DNA of 64,000 bases from Flammulina velutipes (taxonomy: Eukaryota > Basidiomycota > Agaricomycetes > Agaricales > Physalacriaceae): positions 3,658,001 through 3,722,000 of the forward strand of contig CM022369.1 in assembly GCA_011800155.1 (NCBI GenBank), written 5' to 3'. Of this stretch, positions 21,444 through 33,639 are shown in pieces. Under the pieces are notes generated by a model. That model was not told where the DNA came from. It worked only from the letters and a program-made list of their open reading frames with translations, and did no database searches. Made by a program: the position numbers and the translations under genes. Numbering within the stretch: position 1 is the stretch's first letter; every line of letters begins with the position of its first letter.

Positions 21444-23115
21444 ATGGTCGAAAGTAAAACATATCGCTTCGACAGACATTATCACTGACTCTTCAACAGA
21501 TGGATCACCTTATCCAACGTACGAAAAATTTCCATCGGACGGACCCCTGCCATCTCGTGTATCCGAGCTACTCTTGTCGAACGATCCCCCTACTGCAACG
21601 GAACGCGACGAACTCTTGGACATCACCCGTTTCGCTCCTTCAATTCTCTCAGACCTCGACCAAAAAATTGCATATCTCACGAACCAGCGAGAGGAGATTG
21701 CATTGTACCACCAACACGCTCGGGCCATCCTCCATCCCATCCGACTCGTCCCCGACGACGTCCTATTCCACATTTTCCATTACCTCAAGATCATAGAAGA
21801 TGCATGTGGTAGCCTGGACACCAGCAGAGGTATATGGCCCATGTCTCAGGTCTGCCGCCAATGGAGAGCTATCATTGTTGAAACCCCCAGCTTTTGGTCG
21901 ACGCTTCGTGTCCATATACGTCCATGGAGTTCTTTCAACGTCGCGAGAGCGATGTTTCGGCTGGGATTATGTATCAATAGGTCAAGAGGGCAGGACCTCC
22001 AGGTCGAGCTATCGAGCACCCAGCCCTTCAGCGGTACCTCACGCGAATCACTCATTTATATGCTCCTCCCAATCGCATCTTCGTGGAAGACGCTCACCGT
22101 GTCTTTGGCTTCTCAGGATCTTTCCTGTCTGAACAGCGGGCAGGGACTTTTTTCCAACCTCCAGACGCTATCGGTGGACCTTTCGCAAGAGAAGAATTCC
22201 GTGCCGTATAGCTATTCGGCCAATATGCGGGTCACTGCGTTTTCACTGTGTCCAAACCTCCGGCACCTCACGATCTCGTTCCCTCGTAATCCCTTTGGCC
22301 TTGGATGTGAAGACGAGCTGTTCACGTCCTCTTTATCAAATATCTCCTCCGTTTCTTTGGTACGACCGCCCCTCCCTCAAGAGCTCTTCCCACTCTCCAA
22401 TTTCCACAACATTACGCACCTTTCCCTCACGTGTAGCGACCGCGATTTCATATGGCTCAATTACGCCTATCCTGCACCCTTTGAGCATCCCGCCATCACC
22501 CATCTCACACTATTCGAGGATTCCTACTCCGAAGGATCCATCCATAGGTTTTTGCCCCACTTTCGACTCCCTCGAATGCACTACCTAAGGCTCATCTATG
22601 AATCTACGGCTTTCACCGCTGGTCCCGGTGAGATGATTAGGCCGCCATTGACACTCCTTCCCTCCTCCTTCGACATGTCGTCCATGGAGACCCTAGAGAT
22701 CCGATGCGTCATCCCCCGCCCCGAGTGTCTCTCTGACAACGATTTCGCCGCCTTCGTCGAGAACGTGCCCCATACGCTGCGCGTACTCAAGCTGCGCATT
22801 CGCGGTTTGCGCAGGAGCATGCTGGAGGTGCTGGGCGATAAGACGCGGATTAGCCAGTTGGAGTATTTGGATATGAGGGGGACGACGGCGATTGATGTGT
22901 CGCCGTCGGAGAGTTTGCTGAGGATTGCGACGGAGAGAGAGGGGACGTTTAGGGAGTTAAGGTTGAATGGGAAGTTGAATGCCGGGGGGGATGTTGAGCA
23001 GAGGTGGGGTGCACTGGAGAGGCGGGGGTTGAGGCTGCGGTATGGACCGAAGCTGAAGCCGTTCAATGGGATTGTAAATAGGGAGATGTTTGATGAGGAA
23101 TATTCTACTACTTGA
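21444..23115 (+). CDS. F-box protein with LRR-like C-terminal region, 541 aa
   Basis: The main exon (21500-23115) is long and uninterrupted. A small first exon at 21444-21453 joins it through a 46-nt GT-AG intron in frame, giving 'MVEN' then 'GSPYPTYEKFPSDG'. After a coiled 'LDQKIAYLTNQREEI' segment comes the F-box-like region 'IRLVPDDVLFHIFHYL' with 'MSQVCRQWRAIIVETPSFWS'. The rest has LRR-like 'LRHLTISF', 'ITHLTLFED' spacing. F-box proteins recruit substrates to SCF ubiquitin ligases; this large agaric family has unknown targets. If the tiny first exon is wrong, the next usable start in frame is internal. Confidence 0.75.
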
Positions 23116-23429
23116 TTCATGGAAACTGTATGTTAAGCAGGGAGGCCAGTATGGCTACCTCCGAAATTTGATGTTGCCGTGGAGGATGACAAGTGGCACG
23201 AAATGTAGTGGGAAACATGATATTCATGCTAGATTAGTGAGGCGTTGAGAGCTGAGCGCCACATTTCCACTTTTGAATGACCTTGACTGTTGGGACATAC
23301 AGGAGGAATCAAAGCGTTGAAGAACAGCAGTGGTTGACTGACACTCAACACATTACACATGACGACGTGATAGGGAATACAGTATGCTAAGAACTACAAC
23401 ATAAAAGTCCAAAGCGGTACATACACAAA
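23116..23429. other. Intergenic between convergent F-box genes
   Basis: About 310 bases holding the 3' ends of both genes. Nothing else seen. Confidence 0.5.
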
Positions 23430-24654
23430 TTACACTTGCACCATAACGACTTGCAGCAAACCCTTCGCCTGAAGGAGCGGCATGCCACTCTTAACCGCTT
23501 CCACACACGCCCTCTCCAAAGGATCCTCTCTTGACGCCTTCAAATCCTGTACAGGGATCTCAAACCTGACCCTCTCCCTAACATGCACCATATTATCCTC
23601 AAGTCTGCGCCATTCAGACTTGGGACAATCAATGATAGCTTTGGGATGACACCGAACATGGAAAGTGACGCTGCGCATGCGAGACGTATCGCGGGGGTAC
23701 CGTCGAAAGAACAGTTCTGTCAGGCCCGAGAGAAGTGTATGGTTGGCGATGCGGTCGGAGTGGAAGTTGCTAAAGTAGCATTTGATGCGGGGGACGTGGG
23801 AGATATCGAGGCCTTCGGTCGCTAGAGGCGTTTAGCAAGGTGTCAAGGGGCGGAAGGGACGGGGACTTACAAGATGAGAAACCGTGAAAGACGACTTCCT
23901 CGAGAGACTGGCTGGCTGCGTCGAGGAGGTATTGTAGATGGTCACTCTGATCGCTCTGGTCGCTCCAGAATTGAAGTTTGCGTAGACAGGAAAGGTCGAC
24001 TGCGCTGTGGAGCATGTCGAGAAGTCCCAGCGGGATGTTCTGAACCAGGAGAGACTCTATCTTTGGCCGGGAGATGTTTGGGTCGGGGGGAGTTATGGGT
24101 ATCTGGAGGGTGAACTGGTCGCTGATATAGACATTGAGAAGCCGGAGCTCCCGGAGGTGTGGGGAGTTGGTGAACAGAAGGAGGAAATCTGAGGGTTGAA
24201 GGAAGGAGGCGTAGATGAGGGAGAGGGAACGAATCTGGGGGCGAGAGAATGCCTTGCATAGGGTGGCATTGATGTCGCTGGAGCCGTCCCAGCGTCTGTC
24301 GTAGTGACGACCGCTTAAGGTAACCTTGCCGAGATGTGGGAGGGATTCAAGGATGCGGGGTATGACCTCCGTATCTTGGGAAAACCAGCTGGTGCGTCCG
24401 CGGGAGAAGTTGTAGATCGTCAGGGTTCTGACGAGGGGGGAAACTGTAGATGAAAGGGAAAGTAGCCGGAGGAAATCATCGGATGGGTTTCGCTTGCTCG
24501 TTTCCTTCGTTTCGAGGACGACAGAGGAAAATAGAAGCTTGCGGGAGCGGTGGAAGAAGGACCTGGAGACGAGCGCGCACGTCTTGAGCGTCTCTGCATC
24601 GAAAGCAAGCTCGTCAATGACCGCGTCGAGCAGTTCTTGGGGGAGTGTGTCCAT
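23430..24654 (-). CDS. F-box protein, 391 aa
   Basis: Two exons, 24654-23871 and 23821-23430, with a 49-nt intron, in frame over 1,176 nt. It starts 'MDTLPQELLDAVIDELAF' and continues 'LKTCALVSRSFFHRSRKLLF', a clear F-box. LRR-like 'LSGRHYDRRW', 'IRSLSLIYASF' and 'LRELRLLNVYI' blocks follow. The C-terminal exon has 'HVPRIKCYFSNFHS'. The start at 24654 was preferred to one 75 nt upstream because the F-box begins directly after it. It is related in style, not closely in sequence, to the other F-box genes here. Confidence 0.78.
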
Positions 24655-25412
24655 AGAGAGGATGGTTGTTAACCTGTGCTGGACGCTATATACACTGTTG
24701 CTCAGCTTAATTGTGGGAATTGTGAGCACTAAAGGGAAGATGCAAGTAGTGAAAGAGCAAGGTTGCTCAATCGTTAGGCTGCGTGATTATTGATATCGAC
24801 CAAGATGTCATTCCGGCCGGAACTGTCTCACAGCTCTCCTTTTCGGAACTGGTGACGTTATGTTTTCCGGTCTCCGGGGCACCGAGATCTGAGAATTCAG
24901 GTGGATCTACCGCTTCTCAATCTGTCAATATGAGCCTTCCACACGAGCCCCGAGGATCCATAAATATCACAGCAGGACCGCTACTATACTTGCACTTTGA
25001 TGTCTATCCTCAACTGACGTCTGTAATGGTGGCGCTCACGCATGCTTAAATGCGCACTAGAATGGCGACAATGAAGCCAGAGTCAAAGCTGTCTATCTGC
25101 TCGTTTCCCAGGACCCAGGGTCGATCCCCAGGCTTTTGAAATCTAAGAGTCAAAATCATTGGATCCCACTCTATCCCACGTAAGCAGCCAAGAGATCCCC
25201 GGACATGTTATATGTTATTGAAGAACAGATCAAATAGCGAACTAGGGTGTCAGATATTAAAACTGTCTCTCGATCTCCAGTATGGTGTAGCCAACGGGTG
25301 GTACACGTGACCGTTTCGTCTGTTTGGGAATCGGTACCGAGACTTCTGTCATGAACTACTTACATTGTGAGAACCCAAGAACATAGCCAGTGTTCTTGAC
25401 GACGTAGCGCAT
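24655..25412. other. Divergent intergenic region
   Basis: This stretch lies between an F-box gene and FunK1 copy D, which are transcribed away from each other. A few short frames exist, but none has a recognisable domain. Confidence 0.45.
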
Positions 25413-27797
25413 ATGCAACAAGTCGACTTTGTGAACATGCTGAGAGCTATTTGGTCTACAGAAGGGTTGGACGATACAAAATTTGACGCTCTTCTCGACG
25501 ATTCTACGAGTCTCTGCAACTCACCAGGAAACGATGAGGAGAAAGAGATTCTACGAGAGATAAAGACCAACCTTATCAAATAGTACGTCCTTCTACTCTG
25601 TGATTTATCCATTAGCCTCACAGAGCATCCAGCTGCGATACGAAAACAGAACAACCCCGCTACATCCCTCTCGTGAATGCCCTCAATGCCATTTTGAAGT
25701 GGAAATTCAAAGATCCCAATCTGATCTTCGTCGTCAATGATCCCGCCATCGTCAAATGCGGCGAAAAATTCCATTCGGCGAAACGCAAACCAGACATTAT
25801 CCTCATTTCGGTCGACTATGCCCGACAGTTGCTGGGCAACTTGAAGCCTTTCACCTTCGCCGAATGCTGCGAGGAACTACCCAAAATAAAGCCCAAATTA
25901 TCATCCTATTGGACGGATGTTTACCAGCCCTGGGAGTTGAAACTTGGGACTCATGAAATCTCTCCTACCGCTCTCCGGGGGGAACACAAATGTGAGCATT
26001 TTCTTTTCTTGTCGAGAATGTTGACTGATTCATCAAGTAGTCGACAAACCGTCCGTGCGCGAGGCAATAGAGCAAAAGAAACCGTCCCCAACAGAACAAA
26101 AGCGCAAGGCTGATAGAGATGCTGGGCCCTCAAAGAAGAAGAGGAAGCTCAATGTCGGCCCGGGCGCCACAGCCAGTATGTACTTTATTTCCCTGTAAAA
26201 CTCATTGACGGAAAAATCAAGTAGAGGAGTCGTCTGGTCAAAAATCAACCGCAAAGCCCAAAGTCGACGCTCATGCAGACGACAGTAAACCACCGACGCT
26301 AGACTCATCTCTTCCGGTCACGAGTGCTGGTGTTCTTGCAAACCACCCCTCACCCCTCCTGAAGGTATCAGGAAAGGTCCAATGCGCATATTACGCCATG
26401 GAACGCCTTCACTCCTCTCCCAGTATGACACATACCACAGTTGTGTATCTATCAGGTAACATATTCGGAATCTTCAGCGACCTGGCTCTAATACAAGATA
26501 TGATAGGCAATCAGTTGGAGTTGATCTGGTACGACGCGCAAGGGCGAATCAAATCCAACGCCATTAACATGATTGACGAGCTTCCATCTCTTGTCGCTTT
26601 GATCTCTGTCCTGGGATTTTGTCCAAGTGTCGTCGAGGGAGTTGGGAAAGCCGAGAAAGACATAGCCGTGCACGGAGTAGCCAAACACATGGTTGGCCCG
26701 AACTTCCAGCACACTGGACGACGAACGTTCGTGGGCGATTTTACAGCTAATGACGCCCTCAATGCCGCATATCACGTCAAAATCTATTGGCCCGAGGTTA
26801 CACGAACATCTGAGCGGGAGATAGTCGATATGGCGAAGGAAAGGGCCGCTCTTCTTCCAGGCGACTGTCCCGCCTACGTCACGAATCACCTCCCATGTAT
26901 TAAGCACCACGGCGACGTCGAGGGTACTACTACCAGCCTCATTCGCAGATGTCTTGAGCTCTGCGAGATAGGCGCTCGGGTGCAACGGTGGATCATATCG
27001 GAGAAGCTGTTCCCACTCAAGGCCGCTGCCACCAAGCCTGAAGATTTCTATAGAGCATACTGGGAGATCGTTCGTTGTAGGTCGCTTTACCATGTCAATC
27101 TTTCTTCAGCTGATTCAATTCTCATCAAGGCCATTACCTGCTCTGGATCACGGGCATTGCGCACGGGGATATTAGTTTCAGCAACTGTATGTTCAACTCT
27201 TCGACCAATAAGGGTATCCTCAACGACTTTGATTTGTCCACGATCATGGATCCTGGCATCGATACTCCCCCAAAGTCCGGTCAAGAGCATACGGGCACAA
27301 AACCATTCATGGCTCTCGAGTTGCTCACCGAGGACGGCTATTGCGGTAATGTTCAACGTCGTTACCGCCACGAACTCGAATCGTTCACGTGGGTTCTGGC
27401 TTGGGCTGCTGGTTGTGTGTCCGTCAACCCCATCCAAGAGAAAATTGTTGCTCCTTTCGATGGATGGGTTGGTGTTGACCATATCACTGTCAGAGAGAAG
27501 AAGATGATTTTCCTCTACGACTGGAAGGTTCCCTCAGAATCTTGGCTTCCTGTCGCAACCCAAAAATCACTGCGAAGGTTCATGGCGGTGTGGCAGGAAT
27601 TTTATTCTGTTCGTTCGTCCTGTGACGTGTGGGGGAGAACATGGACCGAGCCCGATGGTCGTGAGCTTTTGGAGAAGATGGTGGAGGCGGCTGCAGCAAT
27701 GCCTGAGGAGATCAAAGATGATTGGTTGAAGGAGGAGGTGAAGCTGCATGTTGCGGAGGTATGGCCCGAATGGCAGAAGCAGCATAAGAAGACTTAG
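25413..27797 (+). CDS. FunK1-type protein kinase, copy D, 712 aa
   Basis: Six exons: 25413-25582, 25633-25991, 26038-26175, 26222-26455, 26507-27076 and 27130-27797. They total 2,139 nt in frame and use the same splice phases as copies C and E, plus one extra intron in the linker. N-terminal motifs are 'LNAILKWKF' and 'LIFVVNDPAIV'. The linker contains 'SKKKRKLNV', a likely nuclear localisation signal. The catalytic loop is 'IAHGDISFSNCMF' (H502-G503-D504) with 'NDFDLS' in place of DFG. It is clearly diverged from C and E across the body. Its last about 50 codons and 300 bases of downstream flank are almost identical to copy C. Confidence 0.86.
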
Positions 27798-28105
27798 TAT
27801 CCTTACCCGTCATGTTATAATTGTTGTCTGTACTGTGTATTGTACTTGCCGTGTATTTGACCCGAATTGACATGTGACCGTTTTCTTCCTTGCTTCGCAC
27901 CATCAACCATCGTCCGCCCTTGTCGACGATTCGTCTCATTGCGGTCCTTTCCTATACACTGTAGGGGTGGAGTACACATTGTACAGCGGGTGACACTCGT
28001 GCGACTGGTGAGCATCCCAGACCTTCAAGTTTCCAAATGACAACACTAACGTAGCCATACAGCCCACCTATGCTTTCTACCATCACGCGCCATCATGTCA
28101 GCTCA
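27635..28105. repeat. Right-side inverted copy of 14330-14790
   Basis: The 3' end of FunK1 copy D plus its downstream flank mirrors the 3' end and flank of copy C. Over the first 300 bases compared only a handful of differences were seen. Similarity ends at 'ATGTCAGCTCA', the start of the chimeric pseudogene on the left side. Confidence 0.85.
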
Positions 28106-28111
28106 ACCATC

Positions 28112-28398
28112 ATGAGTTCCAGCAACCCAACTTATCTTGCAAACAGCCGTCACCCGACTGGTGCTTTTCTCCCATGTTCCAACCAATGGGTATCGGACTC
28201 TAAAGTACGTGCCATTTAGTCTCTTGTGCCACAATGTTGAGTCCCTCATAGGTGTTCTCATCGCACACTGGATCGCGAACGACATTGGCGACTCATGATC
28301 AAAGCTTTTTCGCCAAAGTGACGTTTAACAAGAACAAAGACGTCAACGAGCTCTTCGACGCGGTTCACTCCGAAATACGATCGAAAAAAATGAACTAA
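28112..28398 (+). CDS. Possible small two-exon protein, 79 aa
   Basis: Exon 1 (28112-28204) and exon 2 (28252-28398) are joined by a 47-nt intron with a strong donor GTACGT and CATAG acceptor, in frame. It encodes 'MSSSNPTYLANSRHPTG' and ends 'VNELFDAVHSEIRSKKMN'. No family recognised. It sits in the unique spacer between two duplicated blocks and may be a fragment of a larger gene. Confidence 0.3.
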
Positions 28399-28549
28399 AG
28401 CCTACTGGAGGTTATGGGAATAGGCCTCCTACTGCTGCACCGCATTTCCTTCAGCATATCTCGCACCGAACCCAAGCATCATTTCACCGTATTGAATGGC
28501 CGCCATTAGAGTTGTATTTCTTTCCGCGTCTTATGAGGCGTGATCCATT

Positions 28550-28650
28550 GGCGACGAAAATGATCCCGGGACCCGATGTCGTCGAATTTCCAACTTCCAA
28601 TGGTATTGAGCGCATCGAGGAGATGAGGGTGGGCTGTCGTCTTGTTGCAG
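28550..28650 (-). pseudogene. Short FunK1 N-terminal relic
   Basis: The minus strand reads 'HLLDALNTIGSWKFDD', matching 'HLVEALNTILKWKF' of the intact kinases. It is a fragment of about 100 bases in the spacer between the duplicated blocks. Confidence 0.5.
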
Positions 28651-28669
28651 TTGGTATCTATAGTCCATC

Positions 28670-28868
28670 GCGTACAGGGGATCTTCGTATTCGAATACGG
28701 CTACGATTCTACGAATGCTTTGGGCTCTGTCGTTGGAGCGGTAGCGGGTGGAAGGACGAGGGATCAGCTTATGAATGGTGAGTTCCTGTTGCTTTTAACA
28801 TTTCATGGGTTGGTGCTGATTATGTACTTGCAGCTGGAACCAAGCTCATGGGGAGGTTTTCGAAGTAG
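28670..28868 (+). pseudogene. 3' fragment of the hydrolase-like gene
   Basis: This matches the last two exons of the gene at 17154-20744, including 'NALGSVVGAVAG', the donor, the intron and the final 'GTKLMGRFSK' block with its stop. An 8-nt insertion and base changes break the first part. It marks the edge of the inverted duplication and shows that the left copy, which has the whole gene, is the source. Confidence 0.75.
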
Positions 28869-29134
28869 GTTTATTTAACGTGGGCGTAGTAAGTAGGTAC
28901 ACGATTGGTGTATGGTGTGTTCAGGAATGCATTGACTTTGCAGTATTTCGGAGTGATCACATGACGATCGCGAGTGGAAAGGGGTCGGGACCGAAGCTTT
29001 GTCTGTATCCCTCACCATGAATCGACAGGAAAGCAGCATTCCGTAGTGACTTTGGGTTCGTTCACTTAAGTTTATTACATTACGTCGCTCAACTCAACTC
29101 ACTTTAGAGCAGGCCAACAAATATCGTTGAAAAG

Positions 29135-31367
29135 ATGCAAGACGCTAGCTTTGTGGCCATGCTCAAGGCTTTCCTCACCCAGAAGGAAGGCGACGCGTCC
29201 AAGTTCGATGAACTCTTAGCCGACGCTGTGGAACTTTGCAACATAAATGTCATACCAGAACGAGCCACTAGGTCCAAGACAGCGACTTGTCGAAATATCA
29301 AGCAGATGCTTGCAAAGTAGTACGTTGTTTCCTCTCTGGATATCCCGTGGGCTCATCCGTCACCAGCTGCGAAGAGGGCTCCGAAGCAGAACGCTCCGCT
29401 CATCTCGTCGAAGCATTAAATACCATCTTGAAGTGGAAATTTGTTGAACCCAGCGTAATCTTCGTGCATAACGATCCAGTCATCGTCGGATGTCCAACAA
29501 ACCCGGATTACATGAAAGCCAAACCGGATATCATCCTCGTTTCTGTCTCTGCCGTCGCGAAATGGTTTGGCGAGAAAGCATTTACTTTCAATGATTGCTG
29601 CAAGGCCTTTTCTGACGGTACGCCTTTTGACCGAAACGGCGCCTCGTGGTCGGATGTCTGTCAATCCTGGGAGTTGGAAAAGGACACTTTGGCATCGGCT
29701 GATGCTCTGACAAAGACATACGCAATCCCCGGTATGTTTTTTTCTTTTCGCTCGGCGTCTAGATAATATTGACTGAGATGTCAAGTAGAGCCTGAATCAT
29801 CGTCACCCAGTACAACTGGTGAGAAGCGCAAGGCTGAAGATACCCCTGGGGGACACAGGAAGAGGCCCCGTTGGGATCCTCCCTTCATATTGGACGGTTG
29901 CAATACTTCAGAACTCCCGCGTCCACCGCCAGACCTACAGTGCGAGACCTACGCTGCTGAGTGCTTTCGCTCTTCCTGGGATATTACACACACTACAGTC
30001 GTCTATCTGTCAGGTACTTGCGATCCCAACCTGCTGTCAAGCTTGTACTGATTTACGACAGGCAGTCAACTGGCATTATCTTGGTATGACCCGCAAGGAG
30101 AGATCACATCCAACGCTATCGATATCATAGATGAACTTCCACTCTTTCTTGTCTTCATCTCTATTCTGGGACTTTGCGACGGGCTTTCGGGAGTTGGCAA
30201 AGCCAAGAAAACGGTCGAAACTCATGGTGAAATTGGGGACATACGTCACTTTACTGCTCACCTTGCAGGACGAAGAACGTTTGTGGCCGACTTTGCACGC
30301 AAAGCTGTTGGTGGTACTCTTCCTGCTCGGGTCCAGAATCGTCCGTTACACTTTCTGAAAGTCTCGTGGACTGCTGAAAGGGCGGGTTATGAGCCGGACA
30401 TCATCGAGCTGGCGCTGGACAGAGCAGATACTCTCCTTCCATCAAACTGCCGGAACTACGTCAAGGACCACCTCCCATGGATCGTAGAACACGGCGACAT
30501 CGAGGGTACTTCTACCAGTATCATACGCAAACTTCTTGGACTCGACGAGAAAGGTTCTCGGGTGCAACGTTGGATCATTTCGGAAAAGCTGTCTCCACTC
30601 AAGGTCACTGCCACCACGCCTAAGGATTTCTACAGAGCATACTGGGAAATCATTCGTTGTAGGTCGCTTTACCATGCCAATCTTTGTTCATCTGATCCAA
30701 TTTCCGTCAAGGCCATTACTTGCTCTGGACCATTGGCATTGCGCACGGGGACATTAGTTTTAGCAACTGTATGTTCAACACTTCTACCAAGAAAGGCATC
30801 CTCAACGATTTCGATATCTCGTTGGTCATGGATCCCGGTGCTCATAGTCCCCCATCATCGGGTCAAAAGAATATGGGCACCCTACCCTTCATGGCTCTCG
30901 AATTGCTCACCGAGAACGGCTATAGCGGTAATGTCGCACACTGTTACCGCCATGAACTCGAGTCGTTCATGTGGGTTCTGGCATGGGCTGCTGGTTGCGT
31001 GTCCGTCAACCCCGTCCAAGAGAAACTTGTTGCTCCTTTCGATGGATGGGTTGGTGTTGACCATAAAACTGCTCGAATCGAGAAGAATGATTTCCTCAGC
31101 GACTGCAAGGTTCCCTCAGAATCTTGGCTTTCTGTCGCAGCCCAAAAATTTCTGCGAAGGTTCATGGCGGTGTGGCTGGATTTTTATTATACTCGTTCAC
31201 GCTCTATGAGGTTGGAGCAAATATGGACCGAACCCGATGGTCGTCAGCTTCTGGAGCTGGTGATGGAAGCGGCTGGTGAGGAGCTTCCCAAGAGTCTCAA
31301 AGATTTCTGGTTGAAGGAGGAGGTGAGGATGCATGTTGCGAAGGAATGGTCCGAATGGCAGGAGTAG
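29135..31367 (+). CDS. FunK1-type protein kinase, copy E, 676 aa
   Basis: Five exons: 29135-29319, 29367-29731, 29786-30013, 30062-30658 and 30712-31367, in frame over 2,031 nt. The first four exons match copy C in length exactly and in sequence almost exactly. Motifs are the same: 'IAHGDISFSNCMF' with HGD for HRD, and 'NDFDIS' for DFG. From about 'VGVDHKTAR' onward it drifts from C, and it ends differently ('FWLKEEVRMHVAKEWSEWQE'). Intact and probably expressed from the same promoter as C, which was copied with it. Confidence 0.86.
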
Positions 31368-31370
31368 CAT

Positions 31371-31829
31371 GAGAAGACTTAGTATTCTTACCCATCATGT
31401 TATCATTATTGCAAGTTGTTGTTTAATATCATAGCTCTCTCTGTGTATGGCAAAATTGACACATGCTCATTTCCCTTTTCAGTTCGCACATCCAAGGCCA
31501 TCGCCCACTGTTCGACCTCGTCTACGAGTCGTCCCACTACACGCTCCTTATCTATCCACGCTACCGCACTATCCCACAAGCAACATGATGTAGGAAGCAG
31601 GTTGTGGCGCACTGTGTGTGTTTGTTTGTCCACCTCTTTCCTTCCTACTTACCACCATCATCCGTTCTACATACACAATCCTTGCTCAGAAAAGAGCGAA
31701 TAATGAAGACGTTCCGTTAACTAAGGGGCTACGCATTCTCTCAGTTACCAGAGTAATATCTCGGCCGCAAAACCAACAAGTACGCATATTCTCGTGCCGT
31801 CCTATTGTAGTATCTGACCTACTATGCAG
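31371..31829. other. Intergenic, distant relic of FunK1 3' flank
   Basis: No gene supported. The first part resembles the downstream flanks of copies C and D at low identity. Confidence 0.4.
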
Positions 31830-32630
31830 GCTGCTACATTGGCGTAGCCATGTTGTGCAGGCCTTCTGAACCCTCTGCACTATGCGCGTCAGAATATCCC
31901 ATAGACGAAAGCCATACGACACTCGAGCCCATCGTTCAACTGCAAAACCTCGAATTCATGACAGTCTTCTTCCAAATTGACCGATGTAAGCACAACGACC
32001 TTGAATTAGCCATGTCTAACGGCTATCGATTCAGGTCTCTACGAATCCTGGCGTCTCGATATTCATCCCGCCGATCCCAGCCTCGCCAATTTCATGTATA
32101 AAGTCGTCGAGGGCAAGAAGACCGGTGTACTGAATGACTGGGATGTAAGCCCCATTCGTACTGCATACAAGAGAGCGGGAACCCTCCCATTCTTGCCCTT
32201 GGACGTCTTAGGCACCTCGCCTACGATGAATCTGGCAAGGCTGTACCGCCATGATCTAGAGGCCGCCATCTGGGTCCTCACTTGGATCGTCATCTGCTAC
32301 GACAGTGGCGAGCCCAAGATTCCGATGTACATGCAGAAATGGCTCATTAACGAATGGCAGACAGTTGTTGATGGGAGGAACAGGTTATTCTGTGAACATC
32401 CGAAGAAGCCGGCCCCTTCGTGGAAGGATGCGGCATGGCCGGTGGTGCAGATGCTATTTGACAGTGTCTTTGATGAACGGATAGAGCGAGTATGTGCGCA
32501 CCATGATGGCCGGATCGTTCAGGAGACGGGCCTCGAGGAGGTAGCGCGCTGTCACTGGAAGAGCATCGAGAGCTCGCTTATCCAGGATGACATCAAGGCG
32601 GTGATTCTTGCATCTAGCCCGCAATTCTAA
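31830..32630 (+). pseudogene. FunK1-like kinase, C-terminal half only
   Basis: Two exons (31830-31985 and 32035-32630) with a good GT-AG intron. The sequence has 'GVLNDWDVS', 'GTLPFLPLDVLG' and 'LYRHDLEAAIWVLTWI', the C-lobe pattern of another FunK1 subgroup. The catalytic loop is degenerate ('LDIHPADPSLANFM' where HRDxSxxN is expected). No N-lobe exon was found upstream, and the frame upstream soon meets a stop. I call it truncated. Its last 70 codons were copied to 37.05 kb. Confidence 0.6.
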
Positions 32631-32813
32631 GTTTCTTGCTGTTATGTATGTCCTATCGTTTCTCAACGCCAAAGTTTAGGAAACGCCTTTGAGGTACGTG
32701 ATTTATTGATAGAGACGAGAAATGGAAGTAATGTGTTTACAGAATGTGCGCTAAATGATACAATGCAAGTGAATACGAATCGTGTTTTGAATAACATATG
32801 GGGCGTCGACTGG

Positions 32814-33293
32814 TCACCGACGAAAAATCTCCCTAACCCTGCGACGCGCCCGAAATACTCTGAATGTCATGTTGAAAGACATGGACTGAAACTGCCTCTT
32901 TATCGTCTCCGAGCAACTCGTGTCCCTCCGTGCGTCGATCTCCTCTGCGTCCTCTAAGTCGACCTCCTCCTCGGTCGAAGAGTATTCTTCGGAGTCATAC
33001 GAGTCGATCGAGACTCTGGTGCTCTTCCTGAGCTTGTTTGTTTCGCGTGGTGCGATATACGAGGCGAATGGGGGATATAATGATGGGGAGGCGCGTCTGG
33101 ATGACGATGATGATGGAGAGAATGGATCGGTGTACTCGTCCTCGTCATCCTGGTCCGAGTCGTATCTCGATGAATAGTAGGAGGATGTGATGGTGGGGAA
33201 GTACTGGTAATCCGGATCGTGCATATTGCCCATACGATCGACAATAACGCGAGGTGGATTAGCGTGTCTGGAGGAGTAGTGGGCGTAGGGCAT
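32814..33293 (-). CDS. Acidic Ser-rich small protein, family member 1, 159 aa
   Basis: One exon. The N-terminus is 'NPPRVIVDRMGNMHDPDYQY', followed by an Asp/Glu/Ser stretch and poly-Ser. A second acidic block 'DSYDSEEYSSTEEEVD' follows, then a basic C-terminus 'FNMTFRVFRARRRVREIFRR'. Both ends are the most conserved parts across four copies in this window. The middle looks disordered. A basic amphipathic C-terminus could bind membrane or nucleic acid (inference). Family not recognised. Confidence 0.75.
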   Translation of the reverse strand: MPYAHYSSRHANPPRVIVDRMGNMHDPDYQYFPTITSSYYSSRYDSDQDDEDEYTDPFSPSSSSSRRASPSLYPPFASYIAPRETNKLRKSTRVSIDSYDSEEYSSTEEEVDLEDAEEIDARRDTSCSETIKRQFQSMSFNMTFRVFRARRRVREIFRR

Positions 33294-33349
33294 TACAGTG
33301 ATCGTGGCGCGGTGCGAGTTTGAGGGAAAGCATGCTGCGTACAGAGGTC

Positions 33350-33355
33350 TTTATA
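33350..33355 (-). promoter_or_regulatory. TATA box and conserved promoter of acidic-protein copy 1
   Basis: Minus-strand TATAAA within 'CCATCTGCTATAAAGAC', 57 nt before the ATG. The same block, with a 'CCGGTTCGGCTCGGA' motif further upstream, precedes the copies at 40.0 and 51.45 kb. Confidence 0.6.
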
Positions 33356-33639
33356 GCAGATGGATAAAAGAGATCTTTGACCGTGCGGTCCAACCGGATG
33401 GTGTTTACAACGCGATATCTCCGAGCCGAACCGGCTCAGCTGGGGTTTTGACGCGTCCACTCGTGCTGTACTTTGATCTGTTCCTTTGTCTGCCCTTTGG
33501 GCAACACTCTGCTGTTTGATTGAGTACCCTTCCTTGTCTTTCATGTGGAGGGTACTTTGTTGTACATGTCTAGCAACGGAGATTTGTATTCGCCATGTGC
33601 GGAGCCCTCGTGTAAGTAGTAGGAAGTAGTTCCCTGGGT

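Larger units (their letters stand above)
28670..31370. repeat. Right arm of the inverted duplication
   Basis: Mirror image of about 14790-17335: neighbour-gene 3' fragment, shared promoter region and a full FunK1 gene. Exon lengths 1-4 are identical between the arms (185, 365, 228 and 597 nt). Confidence 0.85.

Noticed and set aside
26398..27507. 369-aa continuous frame in FunK1 copy D
   Set aside because: It reads through two introns; the spliced model matches copies C and E in phase and motif order.
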